Origin: Stappia sp.
Lineage (GTDB): Bacteria > Pseudomonadota > Alphaproteobacteria > Rhizobiales > Stappiaceae
Length of the DNA stretch: 64,000 bases
Direction of reading: 5' to 3'
NCBI RefSeq assembly: GCF_040110915.1
Contig: NZ_CP157793.1
Coordinates: forward strand, 3,843,001 to 3,907,000
Below the pieces are notes generated by a model. The model was not told the DNA's origin, made no database searches, and saw only the letters and a list, made by a program, of their open reading frames with translations. The translations under genes and the position numbers were made by a program. Below, one piece after another: positions 1 to 8,966 of this stretch. How positions within the stretch are numbered: position 1 is the first letter of the stretch; each line of letters starts with the position of its first letter.

Positions 1-915
<915 letters not shown>

Positions 916-1353
916 CGTCTCCTGACCTCCCGTCGACCCGTCGTCGTTACGCTTGCGGGCGACGCCGCAAGTTCGCGTTTGTGGTGATGCGATCCCGGGC
1001 GCGATCGCCGGAAGCCCCCGCGATCCGACCGCCCCTTCCGATTGCACCCGATGCGCAGCCTCGTTTCGCAAATGCTGCGTTGCGTCATGCAAATCCCGTC
1101 CGACGCCCGCATGCACGAAACTATCGTGCGAAAAAGAGGCTTCACGCTATTGGACTATTGCTTAATTCACGCGTTTGCCCAAGACTGTTTTTGCATTGCA
1201 CATAGAAAAAATTGGGCAAGCAGGGGCGCGTGCAGCGTCCTTTCGGGAGATCTCGGAACGTCGGCGGCCTCGACGAAACCGAGAGAAAACAGGAAGATGC
1301 CCGGCCATTCGGCAAGCGACGGCCGTCACGGGCGCGAATGCGAGGAGTACCCC
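916..1353. promoter_or_regulatory. Divergent ccr/ecm control region
   Basis: This 438-bp gap between the two ATGs has no convincing gene. It contains a markedly AT-richer core (about 1140-1225) in otherwise GC-rich DNA. An 8-bp perfect inverted repeat, TTGCCCAA at 1175-1182 and TTGGGCAA at 1212-1219, brackets the motif TTGCATTGCA at 1191-1200. Further GCAAAT words occur at about 1070 and 1090. The layout suggests a regulator-binding site and promoters for both genes. No -35/-10 pair is clear enough to call. Confidence 0.5.
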
Positions 1354-3393
1354 ATGAGCCAGGCCCCAAAGAGTGCGGCATCGACCGGCACAACGCAACC
1401 CGGTGCGTCGACCCGTGATCGGCCCCGTGATCGGCCATGGATCTTCCGGACCTACGCCGGCCATTCCACCGCGTCGGAATCCAACAAGCTCTACCGCCGC
1501 AACCTGGCCAAGGGACAGACCGGCCTGTCGGTCGCCTTCGACCTGCCGACGCAGACCGGCTACGACCCCGATCATCCGCTGTCGCGCGGCGAGGTCGGCA
1601 AGGTCGGTGTGCCGGTGGCGCATCTCGGCGACATGCGCGCGCTGTTCGACGAGATCCCGCTGGAGAAGATGAACACCTCCATGACGATCAACGCGACGGC
1701 CCCCTGGCTGCTGGCGCTCTATGTCGCGGCGGCCGACGAGCAGGGCGCGGATCGCAAGCTTTTGTCCGGCACGACGCAGAACGACATCGTCAAGGAATAC
1801 CTGTCGCGCGGCACCTATGTGTTTCCGCCCGCGCCCTCGCTCCGGCTGACCCGCGACGTCATCGCCTGGACCTACGAGGCGATGCCGAAGTGGAACCCGA
1901 TGAACGTGTGCTCCTATCACCTGCAGGAAGCCGGCGCGACGCCGGTGCAGGAGCTCTCCTTCGCGCTCGCCACCGCCGTCGCCATCCTGGACGAGGTGAA
2001 GGGCAGCGGCGCGATCCCGCCTGAGGACTTCCCCAAGGCGGTCGGGCGTATTTCCTTCTTCGTCAACGCCGGCATGCGCTTCATCACCGAGATCTGCAAG
2101 ATGCGCGCCTTCACCGAGCTGTGGGACGAGATCTGCCGGGAGCGCTACGGCGTGGAGGACGAGCGCTACCGCCGCTTCCGCTATGGCGTGCAGGTCAATT
2201 CGCTCGGCCTGACCGAGCAGCAGCCGGAAAACAACGTCTACCGCATCCTGATCGAGGCGCTCGCCGTCGTGCTGTCGAAGAACGCGCGCGCCCGGGCCGT
2301 GCAGCTGCCGGCCTGGAACGAGGCGCTCGGCCTGCCGCGCCCCTTCGACCAGCAATGGTCGCTCCGGATCCAGCAGATCCTCGCCTATGAGACGGACCTG
2401 CTCGAGTACGCCGACATCTTCGACGGCTCCGAGGTGATCACGCAGAAGGTCGAGGCGCTGAAGGAAGAGGCCCGCGCCGAGCTTGCCCGCATCGACGACA
2501 TGGGCGGCGCCATCGCGGCGGTCGAGTCGAGCTACATGAAGCAGGCGCTGGTCGCCGCCAACGCGGAGCGGCTGGCGGGCATCGAGAGCGGCGATCAGAT
2601 CGTGGTCGGCGTGAACAAGTTCACCGAAAGCGAACCGTCGCCGCTGGCGAGCGGCGAGGACGGCGGCATTCTCACCGTGCCGGAGCATGTCGAGCCGGAA
2701 GCGATCGAGAAGCTCCAGGCCTGGCGCGAGGCGCGCGACGAAGGGGCCGCGCAGGCCGCCCTCGCCGCGCTCAAGCAGGCGGCCGCCGAGGGCCGCAACA
2801 TCATGGAACCGTCGATTGCCGCGGCCAAGGCGGGCGTGACGACCGGCGAATGGGGCGCGGCGCTGCGCGACGTCTTCGGCGAGTACCGCGCGCCCACCGG
2901 CGTCGGCAAGGCGGCCCGGACCGATGCCGAGGATCTGGCCGACATCCGCGCCTCCGTCGACGCGGTGTCGACGAAGCTCGGCCGCCGACTCAAGTTCCTG
3001 GTCGGCAAGCCCGGCCTCGACGGGCATTCCAACGGCGCGGAGCAGATCGCCGTTCGGGCCCGCGACTGCGGCATGGAAGTGGTCTACGAGGGCATCCGCC
3101 TGACGCCGGCGCAGATCGTCAACGCAGCACTCGAGGAAGACGTCCACGTCATCGGCCTGTCGATCCTGTCCGGCTCGCATCTGGCGCTGGTGCGCGACGT
3201 GCTGGAGCGCCTGCGCGCCCAGGGCATCGACGACATCCCGCTCGTCGTCGGCGGCATCATCCCCGACGAGGATGCCAGGCAGCTCAAGGCCATGGGCGTC
3301 GCCGCCGTCTACACGCCGAAGGATTTCCAGCTCAACGACATCATGCGCGAAGTGGTGGAAATCGTCGGCACCCGCGCCGAAGCGGCGGCCTAA
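1354..3393 (+). CDS. ecm: Ethylmalonyl-CoA mutase (MeaA/Ecm), B12-dependent
   Basis: Adenosylcobalamin-dependent isomerisation of ethylmalonyl-CoA to methylsuccinyl-CoA. The 679-residue length fits the family. The N-terminal mutase barrel carries FDLPTQTGYDPDHPLSRGE near residues 61-80 and NTSMTINATAPWL near 108. The C-terminal B12 domain has GLDGHSNGAEQIA near 552-564, whose His is the lower cobalt ligand in the family, and GLSILSGSHL. The frame stays open upstream to 1042, but the ATG at 1354 has GAGGAG seven bases before it and begins at the family N-terminus. Methylmalonyl-CoA mutase is the main alternative; the single-chain length and the ccr neighbour favour Ecm. Confidence 0.93.
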   Translation: MSQAPKSAASTGTTQPGASTRDRPRDRPWIFRTYAGHSTASESNKLYRRNLAKGQTGLSVAFDLPTQTGYDPDHPLSRGEVGKVGVPVAHLGDMRALFDEIPLEKMNTSMTINATAPWLLALYVAAADEQGADRKLLSGTTQNDIVKEYLSRGTYVFPPAPSLRLTRDVIAWTYEAMPKWNPMNVCSYHLQEAGATPVQELSFALATAVAILDEVKGSGAIPPEDFPKAVGRISFFVNAGMRFITEICKMRAFTELWDEICRERYGVEDERYRRFRYGVQVNSLGLTEQQPENNVYRILIEALAVVLSKNARARAVQLPAWNEALGLPRPFDQQWSLRIQQILAYETDLLEYADIFDGSEVITQKVEALKEEARAELARIDDMGGAIAAVESSYMKQALVAANAERLAGIESGDQIVVGVNKFTESEPSPLASGEDGGILTVPEHVEPEAIEKLQAWREARDEGAAQAALAALKQAAAEGRNIMEPSIAAAKAGVTTGEWGAALRDVFGEYRAPTGVGKAARTDAEDLADIRASVDAVSTKLGRRLKFLVGKPGLDGHSNGAEQIAVRARDCGMEVVYEGIRLTPAQIVNAALEEDVHVIGLSILSGSHLALVRDVLERLRAQGIDDIPLVVGGIIPDEDARQLKAMGVAAVYTPKDFQLNDIMREVVEIVGTRAEAAA

Positions 3394-3878
3394 CGAGGCC
3401 GGGAAACGGGTTGGGGGCGGCAGACGCCGACCTCCGCCCGTCCCCGCCCCGGCTCCGCAAGCCCGCATCTGCGCCCCCTCCGGGTCTCCGCTGCCCCAGG
3501 TCTCCACGGCCCTGGGTCCGGGCGGACGCCAGAGGTGGAGAGTGATGCCAAGTGGGGTCACCAATCCGACGTCATTTCGGCCGGATGCGCCGACAAGACA
3601 AAAACCGAAACAGGCAAGCCGTACCGGCTGCCGCGATGCCCATCTGGTTCGGCCTCCATGGACGTCACCCCGGCCGAGCGCAAGCGAGAGCCGGGGCCCA
3701 TTGGCACCCGGACGTCCCCTGAGAGCCCATGGTATTCGCAGCGATCGCCCGTGCGCGGCCGCCACAGCCCTGTAAACGATTGGGCTCTTGGTCACCGCGC
3801 TCGCGCAATCCGGTATCGCAACCTGCTATCCTAACGGGTGGACGTCGCGCAGACACACTTTCTGACAAGACTACGAAA
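3394..3878. other. Intergenic region, no gene seen
   Basis: This 485-bp stretch lies between the convergent stops of ecm and the pentapeptide-repeat gene. Short open frames exist but none has recognisable protein content. The one visible structure is the hairpin at 3668-3696, annotated separately. No U-tailed terminator for ecm was identified. Confidence 0.5.
3668..3696. repeat. REP-like intergenic palindrome
   Basis: CCCCGGC at 3668-3674 pairs with GCCGGGG at 3690-3696 around a 15-nt loop containing GCGCAAGCG. The surrounding words (GTCACCCCGGCCGAGC, then GAGCCGGGGCCCATTGG) resemble the dispersed GTCATCCCGGC-type intergenic palindromes of Rhizobiales genomes as I remember them. Only one copy is in this window, so repetition in the genome is an inference. 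Confidence 0.35.
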
Positions 3879-4952
3879 TCATTCCCCCTCTTTGCGCATA
3901 GCCGGATCGCAATAGATGACCTGATCCGCGATTTCTTGCGGTATGTTCTTTGGTGGGCGATCCGCCCACGCCCAGACACCAATTAACAATGTTTGATTAT
4001 CAAAAATCAAATTGTAAAGATTAGCATCTGATATATTGTTAGATACCAGCTCCGCTGCGGAAATATTAGAGCGCCTCAAACTCGCTTGAGAAAAGTTCAC
4101 TTCAGCTAGGATAGCCCCAGACAAATTGGCGTCCAACAGTTCTGCACCAGTAAGGTCTGCATCTTTCAATCGAGTGTTGGATAAATCGGAACAGAAAAGC
4201 CTCGTTCCTTTAAAATTGGCATTTTGAAGATCAGCCCCTCGAAGGTCGACGCGAGCTAGATCCAACCCTGAGAAAACTGAATTCTTGAGATTCGGGCGCC
4301 AAGCTGCGGCGGCTTCCAAAGCGGAGGCGGTCTTTACAATTCTCCGCAGCGACTTTGTAGCGTCCAATGCCTCCTCGATATCCACACCTATGCCCTCATT
4401 GATCTGCCGCACTTCGGTGGTCGCGAATTGAGATTTGCCACTAACAGCAGTATCGGGCGCCTTCAGCGCGCGTTTTTTTGACGTCTCCCGAATGAACGCA
4501 AACAACACCGACTGAACCAGAATATAGCTTTCTTCCGGGTCGCTCATCGCCAGTTCGCGCAAGCCGTAGATGCCAGCGATACGCACCGGCAACTCCTCGC
4601 TTTCCAGCATCGCCGCGCCCTTCTGGTAGCGGTCGACGTTGAGACCACGTTCCGAAATCCGCCGTTGTTCCACGGCGGTTCGGGTCTGCCGATGTGCGAT
4701 CATGGAGCGCCAGGTGGCGAGACCGATCCCGACCGCGCCGAGCGCGATCAGTCCGATGTTGCGCCAGGCCTCGATCAGATTGGGGGAGTCCGATCCAGTC
4801 AGCCGCTGCCAATCCCAGGAAAGGCTGTCGACAAGAAAAACGACGGCAAAGACGGTGACGACGATCCCGGCCAGCGCTCCGGCAAAAACGAGACCGAGGC
4901 CACCGTTGCTCGTCCTGGATTCTCGGGAGGTCGGTAACCGGTCACGATCCAT
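3879..4952 (-). CDS. Pentapeptide-repeat membrane protein
   Basis: Function unknown. Two hydrophobic segments (about residues 20-42 and 63-83 of 357) suggest inner-membrane anchoring. A middle region has an ISERGLNVDRYQKGAAMLES-like segment, followed by a right-handed beta-helix of about 19 pentapeptides (patterns such as ADLQN, ANFKG, ADLTG, ANLSG) over roughly residues 223-317. The frame also opens at a TTG at 4967; the ATG at 4950-4952 is preferred, with a weak GGA upstream. The C-terminal half is visibly AT-rich with codon use unlike its neighbours, suggesting horizontal acquisition. Such proteins often shield or regulate partners, but no partner is evident. Confidence 0.8.
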   Translation of the reverse strand: MDRDRLPTSRESRTSNGGLGLVFAGALAGIVVTVFAVVFLVDSLSWDWQRLTGSDSPNLIEAWRNIGLIALGAVGIGLATWRSMIAHRQTRTAVEQRRISERGLNVDRYQKGAAMLESEELPVRIAGIYGLRELAMSDPEESYILVQSVLFAFIRETSKKRALKAPDTAVSGKSQFATTEVRQINEGIGVDIEEALDATKSLRRIVKTASALEAAAAWRPNLKNSVFSGLDLARVDLRGADLQNANFKGTRLFCSDLSNTRLKDADLTGAELLDANLSGAILAEVNFSQASLRRSNISAAELVSNNISDANLYNLIFDNQTLLIGVWAWADRPPKNIPQEIADQVIYCDPAMRKEGE

Positions 4953-5047
4953 GCATACGCGATCCAAAAGAACTTTGAGAACGCATGCATAAGATCAGAT
5001 GGTGCTAGGCCACGCAACGCGCTGAGGTCCCTGATGCGAGCGCGCGC

Positions 5048-5111
5048 CCGGCGCTTCAACTCGCCCTTGGGTCACTCCTACTGTTGTGACCGGCCGCCGA
5101 AGATGACCTTC
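5048..5111 (-). pseudogene. Eroded duplicate of the GH25 gene 3' end
   Basis: Positions 5048-5111 align without gaps to 5371-5434, the last codons of the GH25 lysozyme gene. By eye 47 of 64 positions match, including 26 of the first 29. Read on the minus strand it yields KVIFGGRSQQ and then, after in-frame stops, KGELKRR, mirroring the intact C-terminus NVFFGTRSQWRKWLKGELKRR. It is therefore a non-functional copy displaced by 323 bp. Tandem duplication with deletion, or integration of an element at the gene end, could have produced it. Confidence 0.6.
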
Positions 5112-5241
5112 CAGCCGGCCGCGGAGAAACGTGCAGGTAGCCGCAGTGTGCCACCGGTTGCTGCTTCGCCCGCTTCCCGGTAGAGCCCGAGCGAGAGACA
5201 AGAGCGCGCCGTTTGCGGTCGGAAAATCTCGGAAAGTCTCA

Positions 5242-5327
5242 CACAAACCGGTTTGTGCAAGTTTCCCGCACCACAAGACGGCTTGTGGAAGAAAATCGGG
5301 CTGAAACGCGACACAACAGCGCTTGTG
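5242..5327. repeat. Three palindromes of form CACAA-N6-TTGTG
   Basis: Copies lie at 5242-5257 (CACAAACCGGTTTGTG, fully palindromic), 5272-5287 (CACAAGACGGCTTGTG) and 5312-5327 (CACAACAGCGCTTGTG). All are followed by AAG: CAAG, GAAG and CAAG. Start-to-start spacing is 30 and 40 bp. Fixed arms, a variable 6-bp centre and spacing near whole helical turns look like a cluster of operators for a dimeric regulator, or accessory sites for a recombinase. They lie between the GH25 stop and the upstream region of the pentapeptide gene. Confidence 0.6.
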
Positions 5328-5367
5328 CAAGTCCGATGCGCCTGAAGCCGGAGGCCGCCCCGACCCC

Positions 5368-6096
5368 CTACCGGCGCTTCAGCTCGCCCTTGAGCCACTT
5401 CCGCCACTGCGAGCGGGTGCCGAAGAAGACGTTGCGATCGACGTCGCCCTTGATGCCGTCGACGCGGCCCTCGGCCGTGTACTGCCAGAACACCCAGTCC
5501 TTGCGGTTCTCGTACTTGCGGTCGGGGTGGCTTGCCACCGAGCGCAGCCAGAAATCGTGGCCGTGCTTGGCGTCGACCAGCCGGTCGCGGTGGAAGTCGA
5601 CCGAGGAATAGATGATCGGCCGCTTGCCGTAATGCGCCTCGACCGCCTCCAGGAAGAGCCGCATGTCGCGGATGATCTGCGGGCGCGGAGGGCGATCGCG
5701 GCAGGTCTTGGAGTAGGCATTCCACTCCATGTCCAGGACCGGCGGCAGGGCATCGGGATCGTTCGGCACGTTCTCGATGAACCAGGCGATCTGGTCCTCG
5801 ACCGGACGGCAGAAGTAATAGAAATGATAGGCCCCGCGCGGCACGCCGGCGGCCTTGGCGCCCATCCAGTTCTGCATGAACTTCGGATCGAGATAGTCGC
5901 CGCCCTCGGTCGCCTTGATGAAGGCGAACTCCGTGCCCGCGCGCTTCACCCGGTGCCAGTCGATGTCGCCCTGATAGCGCGCGACGTCGATGCCGTGGAT
6001 CGCGAAATCCTCCGGCGTGGGATCGGGAAAGTCGAACGCCGCGCAGGCGGCCAGCGACAGGGCACAGATCAGGGACAGCACGCGCGCCAGCATCAT
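5368..6096 (-). CDS. GH25-family lysozyme, predicted lipoprotein
   Basis: Predicted N-acetylmuramidase that cuts peptidoglycan between MurNAc and GlcNAc. The 242 residues start with a short signal peptide ending in the lipobox LAAC (Cys18), so it is probably tethered to a membrane facing the periplasm. The GH25 domain fills the rest: HGIDVARYQG with Asp37 at the end of strand 1, AYHFYYF, and LDMEWN with Asp122 and Glu124, the expected catalytic acids. WQY near the end is also typical. Its 3' end is partly duplicated at 5048-5111. A cell-wall remodelling role is inferred. Confidence 0.88.
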   Translation of the reverse strand: MMLARVLSLICALSLAACAAFDFPDPTPEDFAIHGIDVARYQGDIDWHRVKRAGTEFAFIKATEGGDYLDPKFMQNWMGAKAAGVPRGAYHFYYFCRPVEDQIAWFIENVPNDPDALPPVLDMEWNAYSKTCRDRPPRPQIIRDMRLFLEAVEAHYGKRPIIYSSVDFHRDRLVDAKHGHDFWLRSVASHPDRKYENRKDWVFWQYTAEGRVDGIKGDVDRNVFFGTRSQWRKWLKGELKRR

Positions 6097-6230
6097 TCTC
6101 TCTTCGGTCCACCAAGGGCAGCGCCGGCGGTCTGGCCGGAGCGCCCTTCCCCTTCCTCACGGGGAGACCGTAGGGGACAAGCGTTAACGAGGAGCTTACC
6201 AAGAAACCGCGACGGCACGGAGGCGAAACG

Positions 6231-6249
6231 CGAAAGGCCGCGCCTTTCG
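6231..6249 (-). terminator. Possible terminator downstream of kbp
   Basis: CGAAAGGC at 6231-6238 and GCCTTTCG at 6242-6249 form an 8-bp perfect stem with a 3-nt loop, about 70 bp beyond the kbp stop and 135 bp before the GH25 start. On the minus strand only a short CGTTTCG follows, so intrinsic termination is uncertain. Confidence 0.35.
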
Positions 6250-6316
6250 GCACGGCCTCGCGCGATCGTGATCGCCCCCCTCGTCAAAACGACGGGGGAG
6301 ACGGAGAAAGACCGGA

Positions 6317-6754
6317 TCAGCCCAGCGCCGGAATGCGCAGGACCTGACCGGGATAGATCTTGTCCGGATCGGACAGCATCGGGCGGTTGGCCTCGAAGAT
6401 CACCTGATACTTGGAGCCGTCGCCATAGGCCTTCTGGGCCACCGCCCACAGCGTGTCGCCCTTGTCCACGGTGTGGAAGGTCGCCTCCGGTGCGGCCTCG
6501 GCCACGGCGATCTCCTCCTCGACCTTGGCGACGCCGAGCACATTGCCGGCGGCGAGGATCAGCTTCTCGCGCGCTTCCTGCGTCGGCGCGGCGCCGGCGA
6601 TCTTCACCGTGTCGCCGGCGACCTCGACCTTGACGTCCCCGTCGAGCCCGAGCGCGGCGACTTCCTTCTCGATGGCCTCGGCGGCATTCGTCTCCGGCTC
6701 GTCGCTGCCGAACAGCGATTTGCCCGCATCCTTCACGAAATCGAAAAAGCCCAT
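6317..6754 (-). CDS. kbp: Potassium-binding protein Kbp (BON + LysM)
   Basis: The 145 residues closely follow the E. coli Kbp/YgaU plan: MGFFDFVKDAGKSLFG at the N-terminus, a BON domain (about 20-80, with VKVEVAGDTVKIAG and AAGNVLGVAKVEEEI), and a C-terminal LysM domain (about 92-143) with VDKGDTLWAVAQKAYGD and a final YPGQVLRIPALG. Kbp is a cytoplasmic K+-binding protein that changes conformation on binding potassium. The frame is open far upstream, but the ATG at 6752-6754 matches the family start. A potassium uptake gene (trkH) lies 8 kb away, not in the same operon. The function is inferred from the family. Confidence 0.88.
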   Translation of the reverse strand: MGFFDFVKDAGKSLFGSDEPETNAAEAIEKEVAALGLDGDVKVEVAGDTVKIAGAAPTQEAREKLILAAGNVLGVAKVEEEIAVAEAAPEATFHTVDKGDTLWAVAQKAYGDGSKYQVIFEANRPMLSDPDKIYPGQVLRIPALG

Positions 6755-6973
6755 GGCACAGCCCCATTGTCTGGTGTGTCGCCGCGACATCGCGGCCGCC
6801 TTCGTTATCGCGAGCCCGCGCGCGCCCGGCAAGGAGAATGAACGGGCGCTCCCCGCAATCGTCCGGCCATCGCGCGCCAGCGCGGCCACACCTCGCGTCC
6901 CGCTTGCATCGCGGCGCCGGGGCTGGCATGTCCGGGGGGACCTTTCCGCTCTTTCGCAGGACCACCCGCGCCC

Positions 6974-7777
6974 ATGACCGACCGCCTGACGATCGCCACC
7001 TGGAACATCAATTCGGTGCGCCTGCGCCTGCCGATCGTCGAAAAGCTGCTGCTCGATCATGCGCCCGACATCCTGTGCCTGCAGGAAACCAAGTGCCCGA
7101 ACGGCAATTTCCCGCTCGGCCCCCTGCGCAAGCTCGGCTACGAGCACATCGCGGTGCACGGGCAAAAGGGCTATCACGGTGTCGCGACGCTCTCCCGCCG
7201 CCCCTTCCTCAGCGAGGAGCGGATCGACTACTGCGGCAAGGGCGACAGCCGTCACCTGACGGTGGAGGTCGATGTCGCGGGCTCGCGCGTCGCGGTGCAG
7301 AATTTCTACGTGCCGGCCGGCGGCGACGAGCCGGACCCGGAGGTGAACGACAAGTTCGCCCACAAGCTCGCCTTCCTGGACGAGATGGGCGACCGCTTCG
7401 CCTCCCTGACCACACCGACCGTGGTCGTCGGCGATCTCAATGTCGCGCCGTATGAGCACGACGTCTGGTCGCACAAGAAGCTTCTGAAGGTGGTCAGCCA
7501 CACGCCGGTGGAATGCGACAGGCTGGAGGCCGTGCGCGCCGCCGGCGGTCTCGTCGACGTGATGCGCCGTTTCGTGCCGATGGAGGACAAGCTCTACACC
7601 TGGTGGAGCTACCGGGCGAAGGACTGGTCGGCCGCCGACAAGGGCCGCCGCCTCGACCACGTCTGGACGACGCCGGATCTCGCCGGTCAGGCGACCCGCA
7701 TGGAGGTGCTGCGCGCCGCACGCGGCTGGGAAAAGCCCTCCGACCACGCGCCGGTGATCGCCCGCTTCGAAGCCTGA
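6974..7777 (+). CDS. xthA: Exodeoxyribonuclease III
   Basis: Apurinic/apyrimidinic endonuclease and 3'-5' exonuclease of base excision repair, in the 267-residue length typical of ExoIII. Visible elements are TWNINSVRLRLP at the N-terminus, the metal-binding Glu38 in LCLQETKCP, VVVGDLNVAPYEHD with the catalytic Asp/Asn pair near residue 155, LDHVWTTPDL, and the terminal SDHAPVIARF with the active-site His. AGGA lies about 12 bases before the ATG. It is a stand-alone gene. Confidence 0.93.
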   Translation: MTDRLTIATWNINSVRLRLPIVEKLLLDHAPDILCLQETKCPNGNFPLGPLRKLGYEHIAVHGQKGYHGVATLSRRPFLSEERIDYCGKGDSRHLTVEVDVAGSRVAVQNFYVPAGGDEPDPEVNDKFAHKLAFLDEMGDRFASLTTPTVVVGDLNVAPYEHDVWSHKKLLKVVSHTPVECDRLEAVRAAGGLVDVMRRFVPMEDKLYTWWSYRAKDWSAADKGRRLDHVWTTPDLAGQATRMEVLRAARGWEKPSDHAPVIARFEA

Positions 7778-7796
7778 CGTCGGCGGCGCTTTCCTT

Positions 7797-7963
7797 GTCT
7801 CACGGCAGTGCGCTGCGCGCACGCCTGCGACGGCGCGGCCTGACCGGCCGACGCACGGTCGTGCGTTTGCCGCGCTCGAAACATCGCCATCGAGACGCGA
7901 CACTCCCTGGTCTCACGGCAGTGCGCCGCGCGCACGCCTGCGACGGCGCGGCCTGACCGGCCG
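7797..7963. repeat. 54-bp direct repeat downstream of xthA
   Basis: Positions 7797-7850 and 7910-7963 are the same 54-bp sequence with one difference (GCGCTGCGCG versus GCGCCGCGCG), 113 bp apart. The intervening 59 bp are unrelated. The pair lies in the gap between the convergent stops of xthA and the oxidoreductase gene. It includes CACGGCAGTGCG and GACCGGCCG. No gene overlaps it. Confidence 0.8.
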
Positions 7964-7991
7964 CCCAGGCGCCGGACGGCCGGGACCGCTC

Positions 7992-8966
7992 TCACGGCGT
8001 GATGATGACCTTGCCCGAGACCTTGCGCTCCGCGATCTGCCGCAGCGCCGACGGCGTCTCGCCAAGCGGATAGACGCCGTGGATATGCGGCACGATCCGC
8101 CCGTCGGCGACCCAGGCCAGCAATTGCGCCATGTTGTCGCGATGCGCCTCGGGTTCGCGGACGATCGCATCGCCCCAGAACACGCCCAGCACGTCACAGC
8201 CCTTCAGCAGCACCAGATTGAGCGGCAGTTTCGGGATCTCGCCGGCGGCGAACCCGATGACGAGATAGCGCCCGCGCCAGCCGGTCGCCCTGAGCGCCGG
8301 CTCGGCATAGGGTCCGCCCACGGGATCGTAGACCACATCGACGCCGCAGCCGTCCGTCAGCGCCTTGAGGCGAAGCTTCAGGTCTTCCTCGGCATAATTG
8401 ACGAGTTCGTCCGCCCCGTGCTTGCGGGCAAGCTCGAGCTTCTCCGCGCTGGAGGCACAGGCGATCACCCGCGCGCCCATCGCCTTGGCGATCTCCACGG
8501 CCGCCAGCCCGACCCCGCCCGACGCGCCCAGAACCGCGACGGTCTCTCCGGGCTGCAGATCGGCGCGATCGCGGAAGGCGTGCAGCGTGGTGCCATAGGT
8601 CACCGTCAGGCCAGCCGCGGCGGCATCCGAAACGTCGTCGGGCAAGGCGACGAGATCGTCCTCGCTGGCGACGACCTGCTCGCGCACCGCGCCCCACTTG
8701 ATGTAGCCCATCACCCGGTCGCCGGGGTCGAACAACTCGACCCCCTCGCCGATGGCCGTCACCGTGCCGGCGAACTCCGCGCCCGGCGAGAACGGCGGCT
8801 CGGGCCGGAACTGATACTTTCCCTGAATGATCAGCGTATCGAAGAAGTTGAGCGCCGCCGCCTGGACCGCGACCAGCACCTCGCCGGGGCCCGGCTCGGG
8901 CGCCGCGATCTCGGCGATCGTCAGGTCTTCCGGCGGCCCCAGCCTGTCGCAAATCACTGCTTTCAA
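7992..8966 (-). CDS. Zinc-less MDR NADPH:quinone oxidoreductase
   Basis: Member of the quinone oxidoreductase branch of the medium-chain dehydrogenase/reductases, 324 residues. The family opening (M)KAVICDRLGPPEDL is encoded from a TTG at 8964-8966, with GGGGGG about seven bases upstream; an in-frame ATG at 9024-9026 would add 20 residues with no family match. The GroES-like half contains ALNFFDTLIIQGKYQ. The Rossmann half has LGASGGVGLAAVEIA near 146-160 and VYDPVGG. Zinc-ligand cysteines are absent, as expected for the quinone reductase type. The substrate cannot be read from sequence. Confidence 0.85.
   Translation of the reverse strand: MKAVICDRLGPPEDLTIAEIAAPEPGPGEVLVAVQAAALNFFDTLIIQGKYQFRPEPPFSPGAEFAGTVTAIGEGVELFDPGDRVMGYIKWGAVREQVVASEDDLVALPDDVSDAAAAGLTVTYGTTLHAFRDRADLQPGETVAVLGASGGVGLAAVEIAKAMGARVIACASSAEKLELARKHGADELVNYAEEDLKLRLKALTDGCGVDVVYDPVGGPYAEPALRATGWRGRYLVIGFAAGEIPKLPLNLVLLKGCDVLGVFWGDAIVREPEAHRDNMAQLLAWVADGRIVPHIHGVYPLGETPSALRQIAERKVSGKVIITP

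Larger units (their letters stand above)
4953..5367. other. Gene-free segment with palindromes and a gene remnant
   Basis: About 400 bp upstream of the pentapeptide gene and downstream of the GH25 gene. Open frames here give no recognisable protein. It contains an eroded duplicate of the GH25 3' end (5048-5111) and three related palindromes (5242-5327), annotated separately. Confidence 0.6.

Noticed and set aside
916..1353. Cobalamin riboswitch upstream of ecm
   Set aside because: No B12-box GCCACTG and no long structured leader.
1162..3795. Very long open frame antisense to ecm
   Set aside because: GC-rich genes create long open frames on the opposite strand. The sequence is Arg/Gly/Ala-rich with no recognised motif, and ecm has clear family motifs in the other frame.
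6184..6200. CtrA box upstream of the GH25 gene
   Set aside because: TTAA and TTACC are 8 bp apart, and the second half is imperfect.
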